Of a stretch of DNA of 64,000 bases, positions 48,664-57,245 are shown piece by piece. Positions within the stretch are counted from its first letter, which is position 1. Every line of letters begins with the position of its first letter. The translations under genes were made by a program, and so were the position numbers. Source of the DNA: Brucella thiophenivorans. GTDB lineage: Bacteria > Pseudomonadota > Alphaproteobacteria > Rhizobiales > Rhizobiaceae. The stretch spans positions 496,001 through 560,000 of the forward strand of contig NZ_NNRJ01000051.1 of the NCBI RefSeq assembly GCF_002252445.1, read 5' to 3'. Under the pieces are notes generated by a model. The model searched no databases. It had not been told where the DNA came from and was given only the letters and a program-made list of their open reading frames with translations.

Positions 48664-49382
48664 TGAACAAGGTCCTGAAAATACTATCTCTTCTGCTCTC
48701 CTATCCGTCGCAGGAAGTGCGCGCCGGACAGGATGAACTCAAAGCAGCCGTTGCAGAAGAAACCAGCCTGTTGTCGCCGGGTATGCGCAAGCTTCTCGAC
48801 AATCTGATTGATGACATCTGCAAAGGCGATCTTTACGAGGCCCAGGAGCGATATGTGCACCTGTTTGACCGCACGCGTTCGCTTTCCCTGCATTTGTTTG
48901 AGCATGTGCATGGCGAAAGCCGCGATCGTGGTCAGGCGATGGTTGATCTGCTGAAAATGTATGAGGACAATGGCTTCGAAATCGATGCCAAAGAACTACC
49001 CGATTATCTGCCGTTGTTCCTTGAATTCCTTTCGACCCGTTCGCCGGAAGAAATTCATGATCTGCTGACGCAGACAGCACATATCACCACAGCAATCGGT
49101 GAACGCCTGCGCAAACGCCGGTCGATCTATTCCAATGCTTTTGCGGTGCTCGCGACCGTGAGCAATGCAAAGCCAGATGAAAAGCTGGTTGGTGAATTGC
49201 TGCGTCAGGAAGAAGACGATCCGAATGATCTCGAAGCACTCGACCGTATCTGGGAAGAGGAGGCCGTGACTTTCGGAAGCCAGAATGCCGGTGAAAATGC
49301 CTGTGGTCCTGATCGGCTACGCATGCAGGTGCGTGCCTCACGCCGCAATCCGGCAGCGCCGTCAAACCCGAGCCAAATCTAG
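48663..49382 (+). CDS. narJ: Nitrate reductase assembly chaperone
   Basis: 239 residues, all-helical TorD/NarJ family: LKILSLLLSYPSQEVRAGQDEL, YVHLFDRTRSLSLHLFEHVHGESRDRG and LPDYLPLFLEFLSTRSPEE are the hallmark motifs. It holds NarG for cofactor insertion and is not in the final enzyme. Confidence 0.95.
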   Translation: MNKVLKILSLLLSYPSQEVRAGQDELKAAVAEETSLLSPGMRKLLDNLIDDICKGDLYEAQERYVHLFDRTRSLSLHLFEHVHGESRDRGQAMVDLLKMYEDNGFEIDAKELPDYLPLFLEFLSTRSPEEIHDLLTQTAHITTAIGERLRKRRSIYSNAFAVLATVSNAKPDEKLVGELLRQEEDDPNDLEALDRIWEEEAVTFGSQNAGENACGPDRLRMQVRASRRNPAAPSNPSQI

Positions 49383-49391
49383 GAGATGGAG

Positions 49392-50123
49392 ATGGCCAAT
49401 TATATCAATACATTTCTGTTCGGGATTTATCCCTATATCGCGCTGAGCGTTCTGACTCTCGGGTCGATTGTCCGTTACGACCGCGAACCTTACACATGGC
49501 GCGCAGGCTCAAGCCAGCTTTTGCGCCGCAAGCAGCTCATGTGGGGCTCGGTGCTGTTTCACTTGGGCGTGCTGGTGATTTTTGCTGGCCATTTTGTCGG
49601 TCTGCTGACACCGATCTGGATTTTCGACACGCTCGGCATCAGCCATGAAGCCAAGCAAATCCTCGCAATCGTTGCGGGCGGCATTGCCGGCGTGATGGCG
49701 ATTATTGGCGCAACGCTTCTGGTTCATCGCCGGTTGTTTGATCCGCGTATTCGTGCCTCGTCGCGACCAACCGATACACTGATTATCATTCTGCTGTGGA
49801 TTCAGTTGCTGCTCGGACTTGCAACTATTCCGGTATCACTCCAGCATCTTGATGGCCATGAAATGGTGAAATTCATGAGCTGGGCGCAGGGCATATTTAC
49901 TTTTAATCTTCAGGCCTCGAGCTATATTCTGGATGCGTCGCTGATCTTCAAGCTGCACATTTTCCTTGGCCTGACGATCCTGCTTCTGTTCCCGTTCACG
50001 CGTCTGGTGCATATGCTCAGCGCGCCGGTACGTTATATCTGGCGGCCCGGTTATCAGGTTGTTCGCAAGCGTAATCACAGTGTAGCGCCTTCTCATAAGC
50101 GAGTTCAGGCGGAGCGGAGCTAA
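49392..50123 (+). CDS. narI: Nitrate reductase gamma subunit (cytochrome b)
   Basis: 243 residues from MANYINTFLFGIYPYIAL; GGAGATGGAG upstream decides against ATG 49386. Five TMs with two b hemes; heme ligands His57, His67, His189 and His207 at the expected spacing. Takes electrons from ubiquinol and anchors NarGH. Its TAA shares a base with the ATG of ppiC. Confidence 0.96.
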   Translation: MANYINTFLFGIYPYIALSVLTLGSIVRYDREPYTWRAGSSQLLRRKQLMWGSVLFHLGVLVIFAGHFVGLLTPIWIFDTLGISHEAKQILAIVAGGIAGVMAIIGATLLVHRRLFDPRIRASSRPTDTLIIILLWIQLLLGLATIPVSLQHLDGHEMVKFMSWAQGIFTFNLQASSYILDASLIFKLHIFLGLTILLLFPFTRLVHMLSAPVRYIWRPGYQVVRKRNHSVAPSHKRVQAERS

Positions 50124-51025
50124 TGGCAACACTTTTTGAAAGCAAACAACCGTCGGGACATTCTGGCGCAAAGGGCAGCTACTCCACCTACCAGGAACCG
50201 GACACGCGCGTTCCACCAAAGCCGCGCCCGATTTTCGATGCCATTACCGTCAATGGCATTGCCATTGCCGAAAGCGACATTCTCAATGAAGCGCAGAACC
50301 ACCCGGCAGAAAATCCGGGCGCAGCGTTGCTGGCCGGTGCCCGGGCATTGGCAATAAGAGAGCTTCTTTTGCAACGTGCAAAAGAACTCAACATTGTGCC
50401 AGAGCCGGAAAAAAACGCCGATGGGCGTGCTGAAACCGACGATGATGCATTGGTTCGTATGGTAATTGAACAGGAGGTCGACGTGCCTTTTGCATCAAAT
50501 GACGAGTGCTTGCGCTTTTATGAGAATAATCCGCAGCGCTTCACCAGCTCACCTTTGCTGCAAGCAAGCCATATCCTGATTGCGGCAGACCCTGCCGATC
50601 AGAAAGCGCGTGAAAAAGCACGGGGAACGGCCTCGTTTCTGGCAACATCGGTGATCACCGATCCTGCAAGTTTCAGCTCTATGGCACGCGAATATTCCGC
50701 ATGTCCATCGGGCGCGCAGGGCGGCAATCTCGGTCAGCTTACACGCGGCAGCACGGTCCCGGAATTCGAGCGCGCACTTGAGAGGCTTGCACCGGGTGAA
50801 ATCACCGGCTCACCTATCGAAAGCCGCTTCGGCTTCCACATCATCCGCCTTGATCACCGTGTAGACGGAGAAGTGCTGCCTTTTGATTTCGTATCAGAAC
50901 GCATTGCTGGCTGGCTCGAAGCGTCGACATGGTCAAAGGCAGTCTCGCAATATATTGCAATTCTTGCCGCCGACGCCGATATTACCGGCATCGATCTTCT
51001 GTCGAGCGACGAGGAGAATGCATGA
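50123..51025 (+). CDS. Parvulin-type peptidylprolyl isomerase of the nar operon
   Basis: 300 residues, no signal peptide visible. N-terminal SurA-like helical region (DAITVNGIAIAESDILNEAQNHPAENPGA in two stretches), then a PpiC rotamase domain (QASHILIAADP, FSSMAREYSACPSGAQGGNLG, GSTVPEFERAL, IESRFGFHIIRLD). A NifM-like or NarJ-adjacent PpiC is common in alphaproteobacterial nar operons and may help fold NarG or NarH in the cytoplasm; the role is inferred from position. Confidence 0.88.
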   Translation: MATLFESKQPSGHSGAKGSYSTYQEPDTRVPPKPRPIFDAITVNGIAIAESDILNEAQNHPAENPGAALLAGARALAIRELLLQRAKELNIVPEPEKNADGRAETDDDALVRMVIEQEVDVPFASNDECLRFYENNPQRFTSSPLLQASHILIAADPADQKAREKARGTASFLATSVITDPASFSSMAREYSACPSGAQGGNLGQLTRGSTVPEFERALERLAPGEITGSPIESRFGFHIIRLDHRVDGEVLPFDFVSERIAGWLEASTWSKAVSQYIAILAADADITGIDLLSSDEENA

Positions 51026-51561
51026 TGCCTCAACCGATCCTCGCAGCAATTCTTGCACAAAAAGACGTGCCGGTTGATCCGCTTCTGGCGGAAGTTGCAA
51101 AGCGCGCTGAAGAACAGGGCCTGCACGTTGCAGGCTTTCTTCAACGGCGCGGGCCTGACACAGACGAATGCTGTCGGGAGATTATCATCGAACGGATCGG
51201 AACAGGCATCACCCAAATTATTTCGCAGCCGCTCGGTTCAGGTTCGCGCGGCTGCAGGCTTGACCCGAGAGCGCTGGCAGATGTGGCCGGTTCTCTACTT
51301 ACCGAGCTTGACGCGGGAGCGGATATGCTCATCCTCAATCGCTTCGGCAAGGGTGAAGCCGAAGGCCAAGGTTTCCGCGCCGTCATCGAATCCGCCTATG
51401 CAAGGCAAATTCCGGTGCTGACCGTTGTGCGCGAGACATACACCGGCGACTGGATAGACTTCGCAGGCGATTGCGGTGTTTTACTTTCACCTGATAGCTC
51501 AAGCGTCATCGAATGGTTTGATGCCGTCAACGTGGTCTGCGCTCTTCGTAAGTCTGCCTGA
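51022..51561 (+). CDS. DUF2478 protein (NTPase-like, nar operon)
   Basis: 179 residues from ATG 51022, whose GAGGAG site lies inside ppiC. Contains ERIGTGITQIISQPLGSGSR, CRLDPRALADVAG, LLTELDAGADMLILNRFGKGEAEGQG and PVLTVVRETYTGDWIDFAG, the DUF2478 signature. These proteins appear beside molybdoenzyme genes, so a role in molybdenum cofactor supply is likely but unproven. Ends 7 bp before the convergent ubiX stop. Confidence 0.8.
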   Translation: MMPQPILAAILAQKDVPVDPLLAEVAKRAEEQGLHVAGFLQRRGPDTDECCREIIIERIGTGITQIISQPLGSGSRGCRLDPRALADVAGSLLTELDAGADMLILNRFGKGEAEGQGFRAVIESAYARQIPVLTVVRETYTGDWIDFAGDCGVLLSPDSSSVIEWFDAVNVVCALRKSA

Positions 51562-51568
51562 TCAGCAA

Positions 51569-52141
51569 CTATGCTGATTCAGGATTCCAGCTTTGCGCCA
51601 AAGCAACACCTGCGCCAACCAGATCGATAGCGCGCGCCGCAATCTGTTCTGCAATCTCTTCTACACTTTGCGGATGAAGATAAAAAGCAGGAACTGGCGG
51701 CATGACAATTGCCCCCATTTCAGTCACCGTGCACATATTGCGCAAATGAACCAGATGCAGCGGCGTTTCGCGGGTTAACAACACCAGCCTGCGCCGTTCT
51801 TTGAGATGCACATCAGCAGCGCGGGTCAGAAGACTATCGCTAAAGCCGTGCGCGATGGCTGCAAGGGTTCGCATAGAACAAGGCGCCACAATCATGCCAG
51901 CCGTTGGTACCGAACCGCTCGCAATCGTGGCCCCCACATCACCAACCGAATAGGTCTTGTCCGCCAGCCTGTGCAGCAGCGAATAGCCGTTGGGGCCAAG
52001 TTCATAACGCAAAGTGCGTTCGGCGGCTTCCGAGACCACGAGATGCGTCTCGACATTTTCCAACTTTTCCAAGCGTTCGAGAATTTTCAGCGGAATGATC
52101 GAACCCGACGCACCCGATACACCGATAACAATCCGCTTCAT
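51569..52141 (-). CDS. ubiX: Flavin prenyltransferase UbiX
   Basis: 190 residues: VIGVSGASGSIIPLKIL (FMN loop), VVSEAAERT, IASGSVPTAGMIVAPCSM and LVLLTRETPLHLVHLRNM. Makes prenylated FMN, the cofactor of UbiD. Overlaps ubiD by 4 bp. Confidence 0.95.
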   Translation of the reverse strand: MKRIVIGVSGASGSIIPLKILERLEKLENVETHLVVSEAAERTLRYELGPNGYSLLHRLADKTYSVGDVGATIASGSVPTAGMIVAPCSMRTLAAIAHGFSDSLLTRAADVHLKERRRLVLLTRETPLHLVHLRNMCTVTEMGAIVMPPVPAFYLHPQSVEEIAEQIAARAIDLVGAGVALAQSWNPESA

Positions 52142-53652
52142 TTGCGCGCGCTCCTATCCAGCCCCAGTTCGTCCCACATTGCGTCAACATGCGCGATTGT
52201 CTCATCATTCATTGTGAGAACCTCGCCCCATTCGCGGTCAGTTTCCGGCCCGATCTTGTTGGTTGCGTCCAGTCCCAGCTTGCCGCCAAGACCAGAGCGT
52301 GGCGAGGCAAAATCAAGATAATCAACCGGCGTATGATCGAGCGTAATGAGGTCACGGCTTGCATCGAACCGCGTCGACAACGCCCAAAGCACATCATCCC
52401 AATTGCGCACATTGATGTCAGGATCGACCGCGATAATGAGTTTCGTGTAGCTGAATTGTGGCAGCATCGACCAAAGACCCATCATCACGCGGCGCGCCTG
52501 CCCCGGATAACGCTTGTCGATTGAAACAACCATGGCACGATAGGAACAGGCAGCCGCAGGCAACCAGAGATCCACAATTTCCGGAAATTGCTTGCGCACG
52601 ACCGGCACAAAAAGCTGATTCATCACCTCGCCAAGTTTCGACGGCTCATCCGGGGGACGCCCGGTATAGGTGGACAGATAGACCGGCTTTTTGCGCATGG
52701 TGATCGCGCTTAACTGCATGATCGGGAATTCTTCGACGCTGTTATAATAGCCGGTATGATCGCCATAAGGGCCTTCCGGTGCCGTCTGTGATGCGGAAAC
52801 ATGGCCTTCCAGCACGATTTCAGCATTGGCAGGAACACTCAACGGCACCGTGCGCGCATCCGTAATTACAGGCCGCTGACGCGACAAAAGGCCGGAAAAT
52901 GCAAGTTCGCTCATGCCTTCGGGCAAAGGCATAACAGCCGCTAGAATTGTGGCCGGATCGACACCAATGGCCACCGCCACAGGCATATCCAATCCGCGCT
53001 TTTGCCACATACGATGGTGACGCGCGCCGCCGCGATGCGCAAGCCAGCGCATGATCAGGCGGTCATGCCCCAGTTTCTGCATCCGATAGATGCCGACATT
53101 GACATCAGACGGATCATCGGGCGCACAGGTAATAACCAGCGGCCATGTCACAAGCGGCGCAGGCTCTCCGGGCCAGCACCACTGGATCGGCAGTTTTCCA
53201 AGATCAATTTCGTCGCCCGTCATCACTGTTTCATGGACGGGCGCGCGGCTAACTTTGCGCGGACGCATTGCAAGTGCTGCCCTTGCAATCGGCAGCTTGC
53301 TCCAGATTTCCTTGGCGGAACGCGGTGGCTTTGGCGCCCGCAATTCTGCAAGCATATCGGCCAAAGCAGGCAGCTCCTCAACCTCACGCCCCAAACCCCA
53401 GGCAATGCGCCGCTCTGCGCCAAAAAGATTAGCAAGCAACGGCACAGACTGCACATTGCCATCCGCATCAACCGGCTTTTCGAAAAGCAACGCCGGACCA
53501 TCCGTATGAAGTACGCGCTTATGAATTTCCGTCACTTCGTGAACAAGGGAAATCGGGCGCGTGATGCGAACAAGATCGCCGCGCTTTTCAAGCTCACGCA
53601 TGAAACTCTGCAAACAGGCGTAATTAGGCGGCAAAACAGGAGACTTTTTCAT
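52138..53652 (-). CDS. ubiD: 4-hydroxy-3-polyprenylbenzoate decarboxylase UbiD
   Basis: 504 residues. Decarboxylates the ring precursor of ubiquinone with prenyl-FMN from UbiX. Visible are NYACLQSFMRELEKRGDLVRI at the N-terminus, the NVGIYRMQKLGHDRLIMRW loop and ASQTAPEGPYGDHTGYYN (catalytic Glu region), with Asp residues near the C-terminus. Odd detail: the AGGAGGG site touches the ATG with almost no spacer, yet the family alignment supports this start. Confidence 0.94.
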   Translation of the reverse strand: MKKSPVLPPNYACLQSFMRELEKRGDLVRITRPISLVHEVTEIHKRVLHTDGPALLFEKPVDADGNVQSVPLLANLFGAERRIAWGLGREVEELPALADMLAELRAPKPPRSAKEIWSKLPIARAALAMRPRKVSRAPVHETVMTGDEIDLGKLPIQWCWPGEPAPLVTWPLVITCAPDDPSDVNVGIYRMQKLGHDRLIMRWLAHRGGARHHRMWQKRGLDMPVAVAIGVDPATILAAVMPLPEGMSELAFSGLLSRQRPVITDARTVPLSVPANAEIVLEGHVSASQTAPEGPYGDHTGYYNSVEEFPIMQLSAITMRKKPVYLSTYTGRPPDEPSKLGEVMNQLFVPVVRKQFPEIVDLWLPAAACSYRAMVVSIDKRYPGQARRVMMGLWSMLPQFSYTKLIIAVDPDINVRNWDDVLWALSTRFDASRDLITLDHTPVDYLDFASPRSGLGGKLGLDATNKIGPETDREWGEVLTMNDETIAHVDAMWDELGLDRSARK

Positions 53653-53687
53653 CCCTCCTGTTTGAGTACCGAATTGTTTCGCCGTCT

Positions 53688-53729
53688 TTGATCTTAATCA
53701 AACTGCCGACGCGCTGAATCGACTAATCA
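53688..53729 (+). promoter_or_regulatory. FNR box and -10 of ubiTUV
   Basis: TTGAT-CTTA-ATCAA at 53688-53701 is a perfect FNR box. TAATCA at 53724-53729 gives the same 32-bp centre spacing as the other boxes here, so transcription would start near 53736, about 124 nt before ubiT. The box is also 37 bp from the ubiD ATG on the other strand, but no -10 is evident there. Confidence 0.7.
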
Positions 53730-53741
53730 TCTTTCATCTTT

Positions 53742-53844
53742 GAGCGCATCCCGAAAACGGTGAAGCTGTTTTGGGAACAAGATGCGCAGTAAAACAAATA
53801 TTTAGGGCGCTTCTACTGATTTAATCAGAACAGGAAGCGCTTTA
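53742..53844 (+). repeat. Bipartite intergenic repeat in the ubiT leader
   Basis: Left module GAGCGCATCCCGAAAACGGT and onward to GATGCGCAGTAAAAC; right hairpin module GGCGCTTC ... GAAGCGC with CTGATTTAATCAG in the middle. Closely similar to the copy at 62506. Confidence 0.65.
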
Positions 53845-53859
53845 AACGGGAGCTGAGTA

Positions 53860-54384
53860 ATGATGAAAATACCGTCAGCTGTGGCTGCTCCTGCCCGGCT
53901 CGTTCCGCCATTTCTGCTGACCCCGCTTTTTTCACGTGTGTTTCTTCAGGTTATACGGGAGCATCCCGGTCTGTTTGAGCGGCTCGGCGAATATGTCGAT
54001 AAGCGTTTTGGTTTCAGCCCTTCAGACCTACCATTCATGTTTGTTGTGGAGCCTTCCCGCCCTGCAATTTCTGTCTTTCGCAAGGGTGCGCAAGTCGTAA
54101 CAGATGCTGCGATTGATGGTCCGCTGGTAATGCTGCTCGCTTTGCTTGAGGGCAAGCTTGATGGCGACGCACTGTTCTTCTCGCGTGACATCACGGTCAC
54201 CGGCGATATGGAAGCCATGCTTGCGCTACGCAATGCGCTTGATGATTGCGATGTCGATTTGCCCTCCGATCTTGGCAAGGGTGCAGGCCCATTCGCACCG
54301 ATCGTGCGGAGCATCGCAAGCTATATCCGTGAAAAGGCATTGAGTGCCGAAACCCCGGCCGAGGGAGAACGCAAATGGAACTGA
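53860..54384 (+). CDS. ubiT: UbiT, SCP2-domain lipid-binding protein
   Basis: 174 residues. SCP2 sterol-carrier domain (FMFVVEPSRPAISVF, LLALLEGKLDGDALFFSRDITVTGDMEAMLALRNALDD). Needed for oxygen-independent ubiquinone synthesis, probably by binding quinone intermediates. Overlaps ubiU by 10 bp. Confidence 0.92.
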   Translation: MMKIPSAVAAPARLVPPFLLTPLFSRVFLQVIREHPGLFERLGEYVDKRFGFSPSDLPFMFVVEPSRPAISVFRKGAQVVTDAAIDGPLVMLLALLEGKLDGDALFFSRDITVTGDMEAMLALRNALDDCDVDLPSDLGKGAGPFAPIVRSIASYIREKALSAETPAEGERKWN

Positions 54385-55352
54385 TATGCCCGGCGGGCAC
54401 GCCTGCGGCATTGCGTGAAGCAGTTCAGGCGGGTGCCGATGCAGTTTATTGCGGCTTTCGCGATGAAACCAATGCACGCAATTTTCCCGGCCTTAATTTC
54501 AGCCGCGCAGAATTAAAAGAGGCGATAAGCTTCGCCCATGCGCGTCGCACGCAGGTTTTCGTCGCCATCAACACCTTCATGCGCGCTGGCGACGAACATA
54601 TTTGGTATTCGGCGGTCGATGATGCAGCAGCACTTGGTGCCGACGCGGTCATTCTCGCTGATTTCGGCTTGATGGCCTATACTGCCGAACGTCACCCCGA
54701 GCAGCGGCTTCATGTGTCTGTGCAGGCATCCGCATCCAATGCCGATGCAGTACGTTTTCTCATTGATGCGTTCAAAGCAAAACGCGTGGTGCTACCGCGT
54801 GTTCTGACTATTCCTGACATTGCGAAACTTGGCAAAAAGATCGCTTGCGAAATGGAAGTTTTCGTATTTGGCGGTCTTTGTGTCATGGCCGAGGGCCGCT
54901 GTTCACTCTCATCCTATGCCACCGGAAAATCGCCGAATATGAATGGCGTCTGTTCGCCTGCGAGCCATGTCCGCTATCGCAATGACGGCTCGGAGCTTGT
55001 GTCGGAACTTGGCGACTACACGATCAACCGCTTTCCGGCAGGCGAAGCCGCAGGCTACCCGACGCTTTGCAAGGGGCGCTTCAATATTGGCGACGAAGAA
55101 GGCTATGCTTTCGAAGATCCGGTGTCACTTGATGTGATGAACCACATTGATGAACTGCGCGCCGCAGGCGTTTCGGCACTTAAAATCGAGGGTCGCCAGC
55201 GCGGCAAGGCCTATGTCGCAGAAGTTGTTTCGACATTGCGTCAGACTTTGACAGCAGAGCCGCAGCGTCGTGCTGCGCTGCTGTCGCGGCTTCGAACTTT
55301 AAGCGAAGGTCAACAGACCACATCAGGCGCTTACGAAAAGCGCTGGAGATAA
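54375..55352 (+). CDS. ubiU: UbiU, Fe-S U32 protein of O2-independent ubiquinone hydroxylation
   Basis: 325 residues of the U32 family. Four cluster ligands, Cys169, Cys176, Cys193 and Cys232, fall at the same numbers I recall for E. coli UbiU (GGLCVMAEGRCSL, GVCSPASH, LCKGRF). With UbiV it adds the ring hydroxyls using prephenate rather than O2. Two bp to ubiV. Confidence 0.95.
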   Translation: MELICPAGTPAALREAVQAGADAVYCGFRDETNARNFPGLNFSRAELKEAISFAHARRTQVFVAINTFMRAGDEHIWYSAVDDAAALGADAVILADFGLMAYTAERHPEQRLHVSVQASASNADAVRFLIDAFKAKRVVLPRVLTIPDIAKLGKKIACEMEVFVFGGLCVMAEGRCSLSSYATGKSPNMNGVCSPASHVRYRNDGSELVSELGDYTINRFPAGEAAGYPTLCKGRFNIGDEEGYAFEDPVSLDVMNHIDELRAAGVSALKIEGRQRGKAYVAEVVSTLRQTLTAEPQRRAALLSRLRTLSEGQQTTSGAYEKRWR

Positions 55353-55354
55353 TC

Positions 55355-56305
55355 ATGTCAGATTTACGCCCCACCCCTAGTATCATTCCCGACCTCAGCA
55401 TGGGGCCAGTTCTGTTTTTGTGGGACGGACCAAAATGGCGCGATTTCTATTTCCGTATTGCCGACGAAGCCCCAATTGAACATGTAACTGTCGGTGAAAT
55501 CGTCTGTTCCAAGCGCTTTCATTTCATTGATCCCTATATGGAAGAAGTTGTTGAACGGCTGCAAAATGCTGGCAAAAAGATCAGCCTAGGCTCGCTCGCA
55601 TTGGTCATGCTAGAACGCGAAGCAAAACATGTGCGCGAAACAGCAGCAGACTCGCCCTATCCGGTCGAGGCCAACGATCTTTCGGCACTGGGTCTGTTAG
55701 AAGGCAAGCCGCATCTTATCGGGCCATTGGTCAATGTCTATAATTCGGCAACTGCCAAAGTTCTTGCAGCACGCGGTGCGCAATCGATTTGTCTGCCTCC
55801 CGAACTTCCAATGGAATCTATTCGCGAAATTATCAAAGGTGCACCGGATATTGCATTTGAGGTATTTGCTTTCGGACGCATTCCGCTGGCGATCTCGGCA
55901 CGTTGCGCTCATGCGCGTTCCAAAGGGCATATCAAGGATAATTGCCAGTTTGTCTGTGGCGAAGAGCCGGACGGCCTGTCGGTCAAGACGCTCGACAGCC
56001 AGCCGTTTTTAGCATTGAACGGCGTGCAGACGCTTTCGCACACATGCCAGTCACTGATCGAAGATATTCCAGAACTGGTTCAGGCAGGTGTAGCCCGTTT
56101 CAGGCTGTCACCACAGGATTGCGATATGGTTGCAATCGCACGCATTCACGACGACGTGCTACATGGACGTATCGAGCCGGAAGAGGCTGTCATGCAGTTG
56201 CAGCGCACCTATCCATCGGTTCCGCTGTCCAATGGATTTTTGCATGGCGGCATTGGTGCAGCCTGGGTCAGTCGCCAGAAAACCGCTGCGGTCATGCATG
56301 GTTGA
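55355..56305 (+). CDS. ubiV: UbiV, partner Fe-S U32 protein
   Basis: 316 residues. Cys51, Cys184, Cys197 and Cys201 (EIVCSKRFHF, SARCAHARSK, NCQFVCGEE) are the four [4Fe-4S] ligands. Forms a heterodimer with UbiU. Last gene of ubiTUV; a strong hairpin follows. Confidence 0.95.
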   Translation: MSDLRPTPSIIPDLSMGPVLFLWDGPKWRDFYFRIADEAPIEHVTVGEIVCSKRFHFIDPYMEEVVERLQNAGKKISLGSLALVMLEREAKHVRETAADSPYPVEANDLSALGLLEGKPHLIGPLVNVYNSATAKVLAARGAQSICLPPELPMESIREIIKGAPDIAFEVFAFGRIPLAISARCAHARSKGHIKDNCQFVCGEEPDGLSVKTLDSQPFLALNGVQTLSHTCQSLIEDIPELVQAGVARFRLSPQDCDMVAIARIHDDVLHGRIEPEEAVMQLQRTYPSVPLSNGFLHGGIGAAWVSRQKTAAVMHG

Positions 56306-56330
56306 TAAAAAGATATGCTGAAATGAAAAC

Positions 56331-56356
56331 GCCGCAGCTTCTAGTGAAGCTGCGGC
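56331..56356 (+). terminator. Hairpin after ubiV
   Basis: Perfect 11-bp stem (56331-56341 with 56346-56356), TAGT loop, 25 bp past the stop. Confidence 0.75.
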
Positions 56357-56428
56357 ACTCTAAATCCTTTTACTTTAAGCATAATCTTATCAATCCTCGT
56401 TTCACTCCGGTCGGATTATGCTCTCATA
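56357..56428. repeat. Divergent copy of the intergenic repeat left module
   Basis: CTCTAAATCCTTTTACTTTA to GGTCGGATTATGCTCT resembles a reverse-oriented left module with altered bases. Assignment is weaker than for the other copies. Confidence 0.35.
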
Positions 56429-56448
56429 AAGACAATTCTAGGGGTGTT

Positions 56449-57144
56449 TTAAACACTACCTTCCGCAAGCCGTCGAATGCCTTGCTTATCGGTCACAGTC
56501 AGCTTCTGACGGCCGCCTAAAACAAAGCCCTTGGTTTCCCATCCGCTAAGAATACGTGACACCGTATGGAGCGTCGTGCCGGTCATTTCAGCAATATCCT
56601 GCCGGGTAATAGGGAAGTCGATACGAATGCCGTTTTCTTCTTTCTTGCCAGCCTTCTGCGCCAGTCGCAGGACAACGTGCGCGACACGGCGCTCAACCTC
56701 TTCCGTCGACATTTCACGAATGCGCGTATGCGCTTCTTCAAGCCGCTTGCCGATTGTCTGAATAGCATTCATGGCAAGGCCAGGGTTTTGCTCGACAAAA
56801 TAGTCCCACAATTCGGTTGGCCATCCGAGCACAATGCTTTCTGTAACAGCAACCGCCGTGCCAGGATAATCATTACGCTGCAAAGCCTTGGCAAAGCCAA
56901 ACAAATCACCCGGATGCACCATGCGGACAATTATCTGCTGGCCGTCAGATGTCACCTGATTGACCTTCAGGCGGCCATAGAGAAGCAGATAAAAAGTTAC
57001 TGCATCATCGCCTTGTTCGAAAATGGATTCGCCCTGCGCGATACGACGCGACGTTGCATAGGAGACAAGCTTATCCAGCTCATTATCCCCCATCTTGGCG
57101 AATAATGACAACTTCCTGACAAGACCGCGATCAATCGTGGCCAT
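56449..57144 (-). CDS. nnrR: Crp/Fnr-family regulator, NnrR-like
   Basis: 231 residues from MATIDRGLVRKL; a longer start at 57171 exists. Beta-roll effector domain and a Crp HTH (ITRQDIAEMTGTTLHTVSRILSGWETKGFV). No N-terminal Cys cluster, so NO sensing (probably through heme) rather than Fe-S is expected, as for NnrR/NnrA. Encoded between ubiTUV and nirV; candidate activator of nirK and of the DUF2249 operon. Confidence 0.8.
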   Translation of the reverse strand: MATIDRGLVRKLSLFAKMGDNELDKLVSYATSRRIAQGESIFEQGDDAVTFYLLLYGRLKVNQVTSDGQQIIVRMVHPGDLFGFAKALQRNDYPGTAVAVTESIVLGWPTELWDYFVEQNPGLAMNAIQTIGKRLEEAHTRIREMSTEEVERRVAHVVLRLAQKAGKKEENGIRIDFPITRQDIAEMTGTTLHTVSRILSGWETKGFVLGGRQKLTVTDKQGIRRLAEGSV

Positions 57145-57245
57145 TACGACACCCCTACTCTGAATCCCCATTCTCTGTTTAGCATATTACAACAGGAATA
57201 GCATGTTTTTAGGGGCATAAAGTTGAGGCATTTCATCAAATAAGA

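Noticed and set aside
57145-57245. FNR/NnrR box before nnrR
   Set aside because: TTGAG and CATCAA half-sites near 57222 are spaced 3 bp too far for a Crp/Fnr box.
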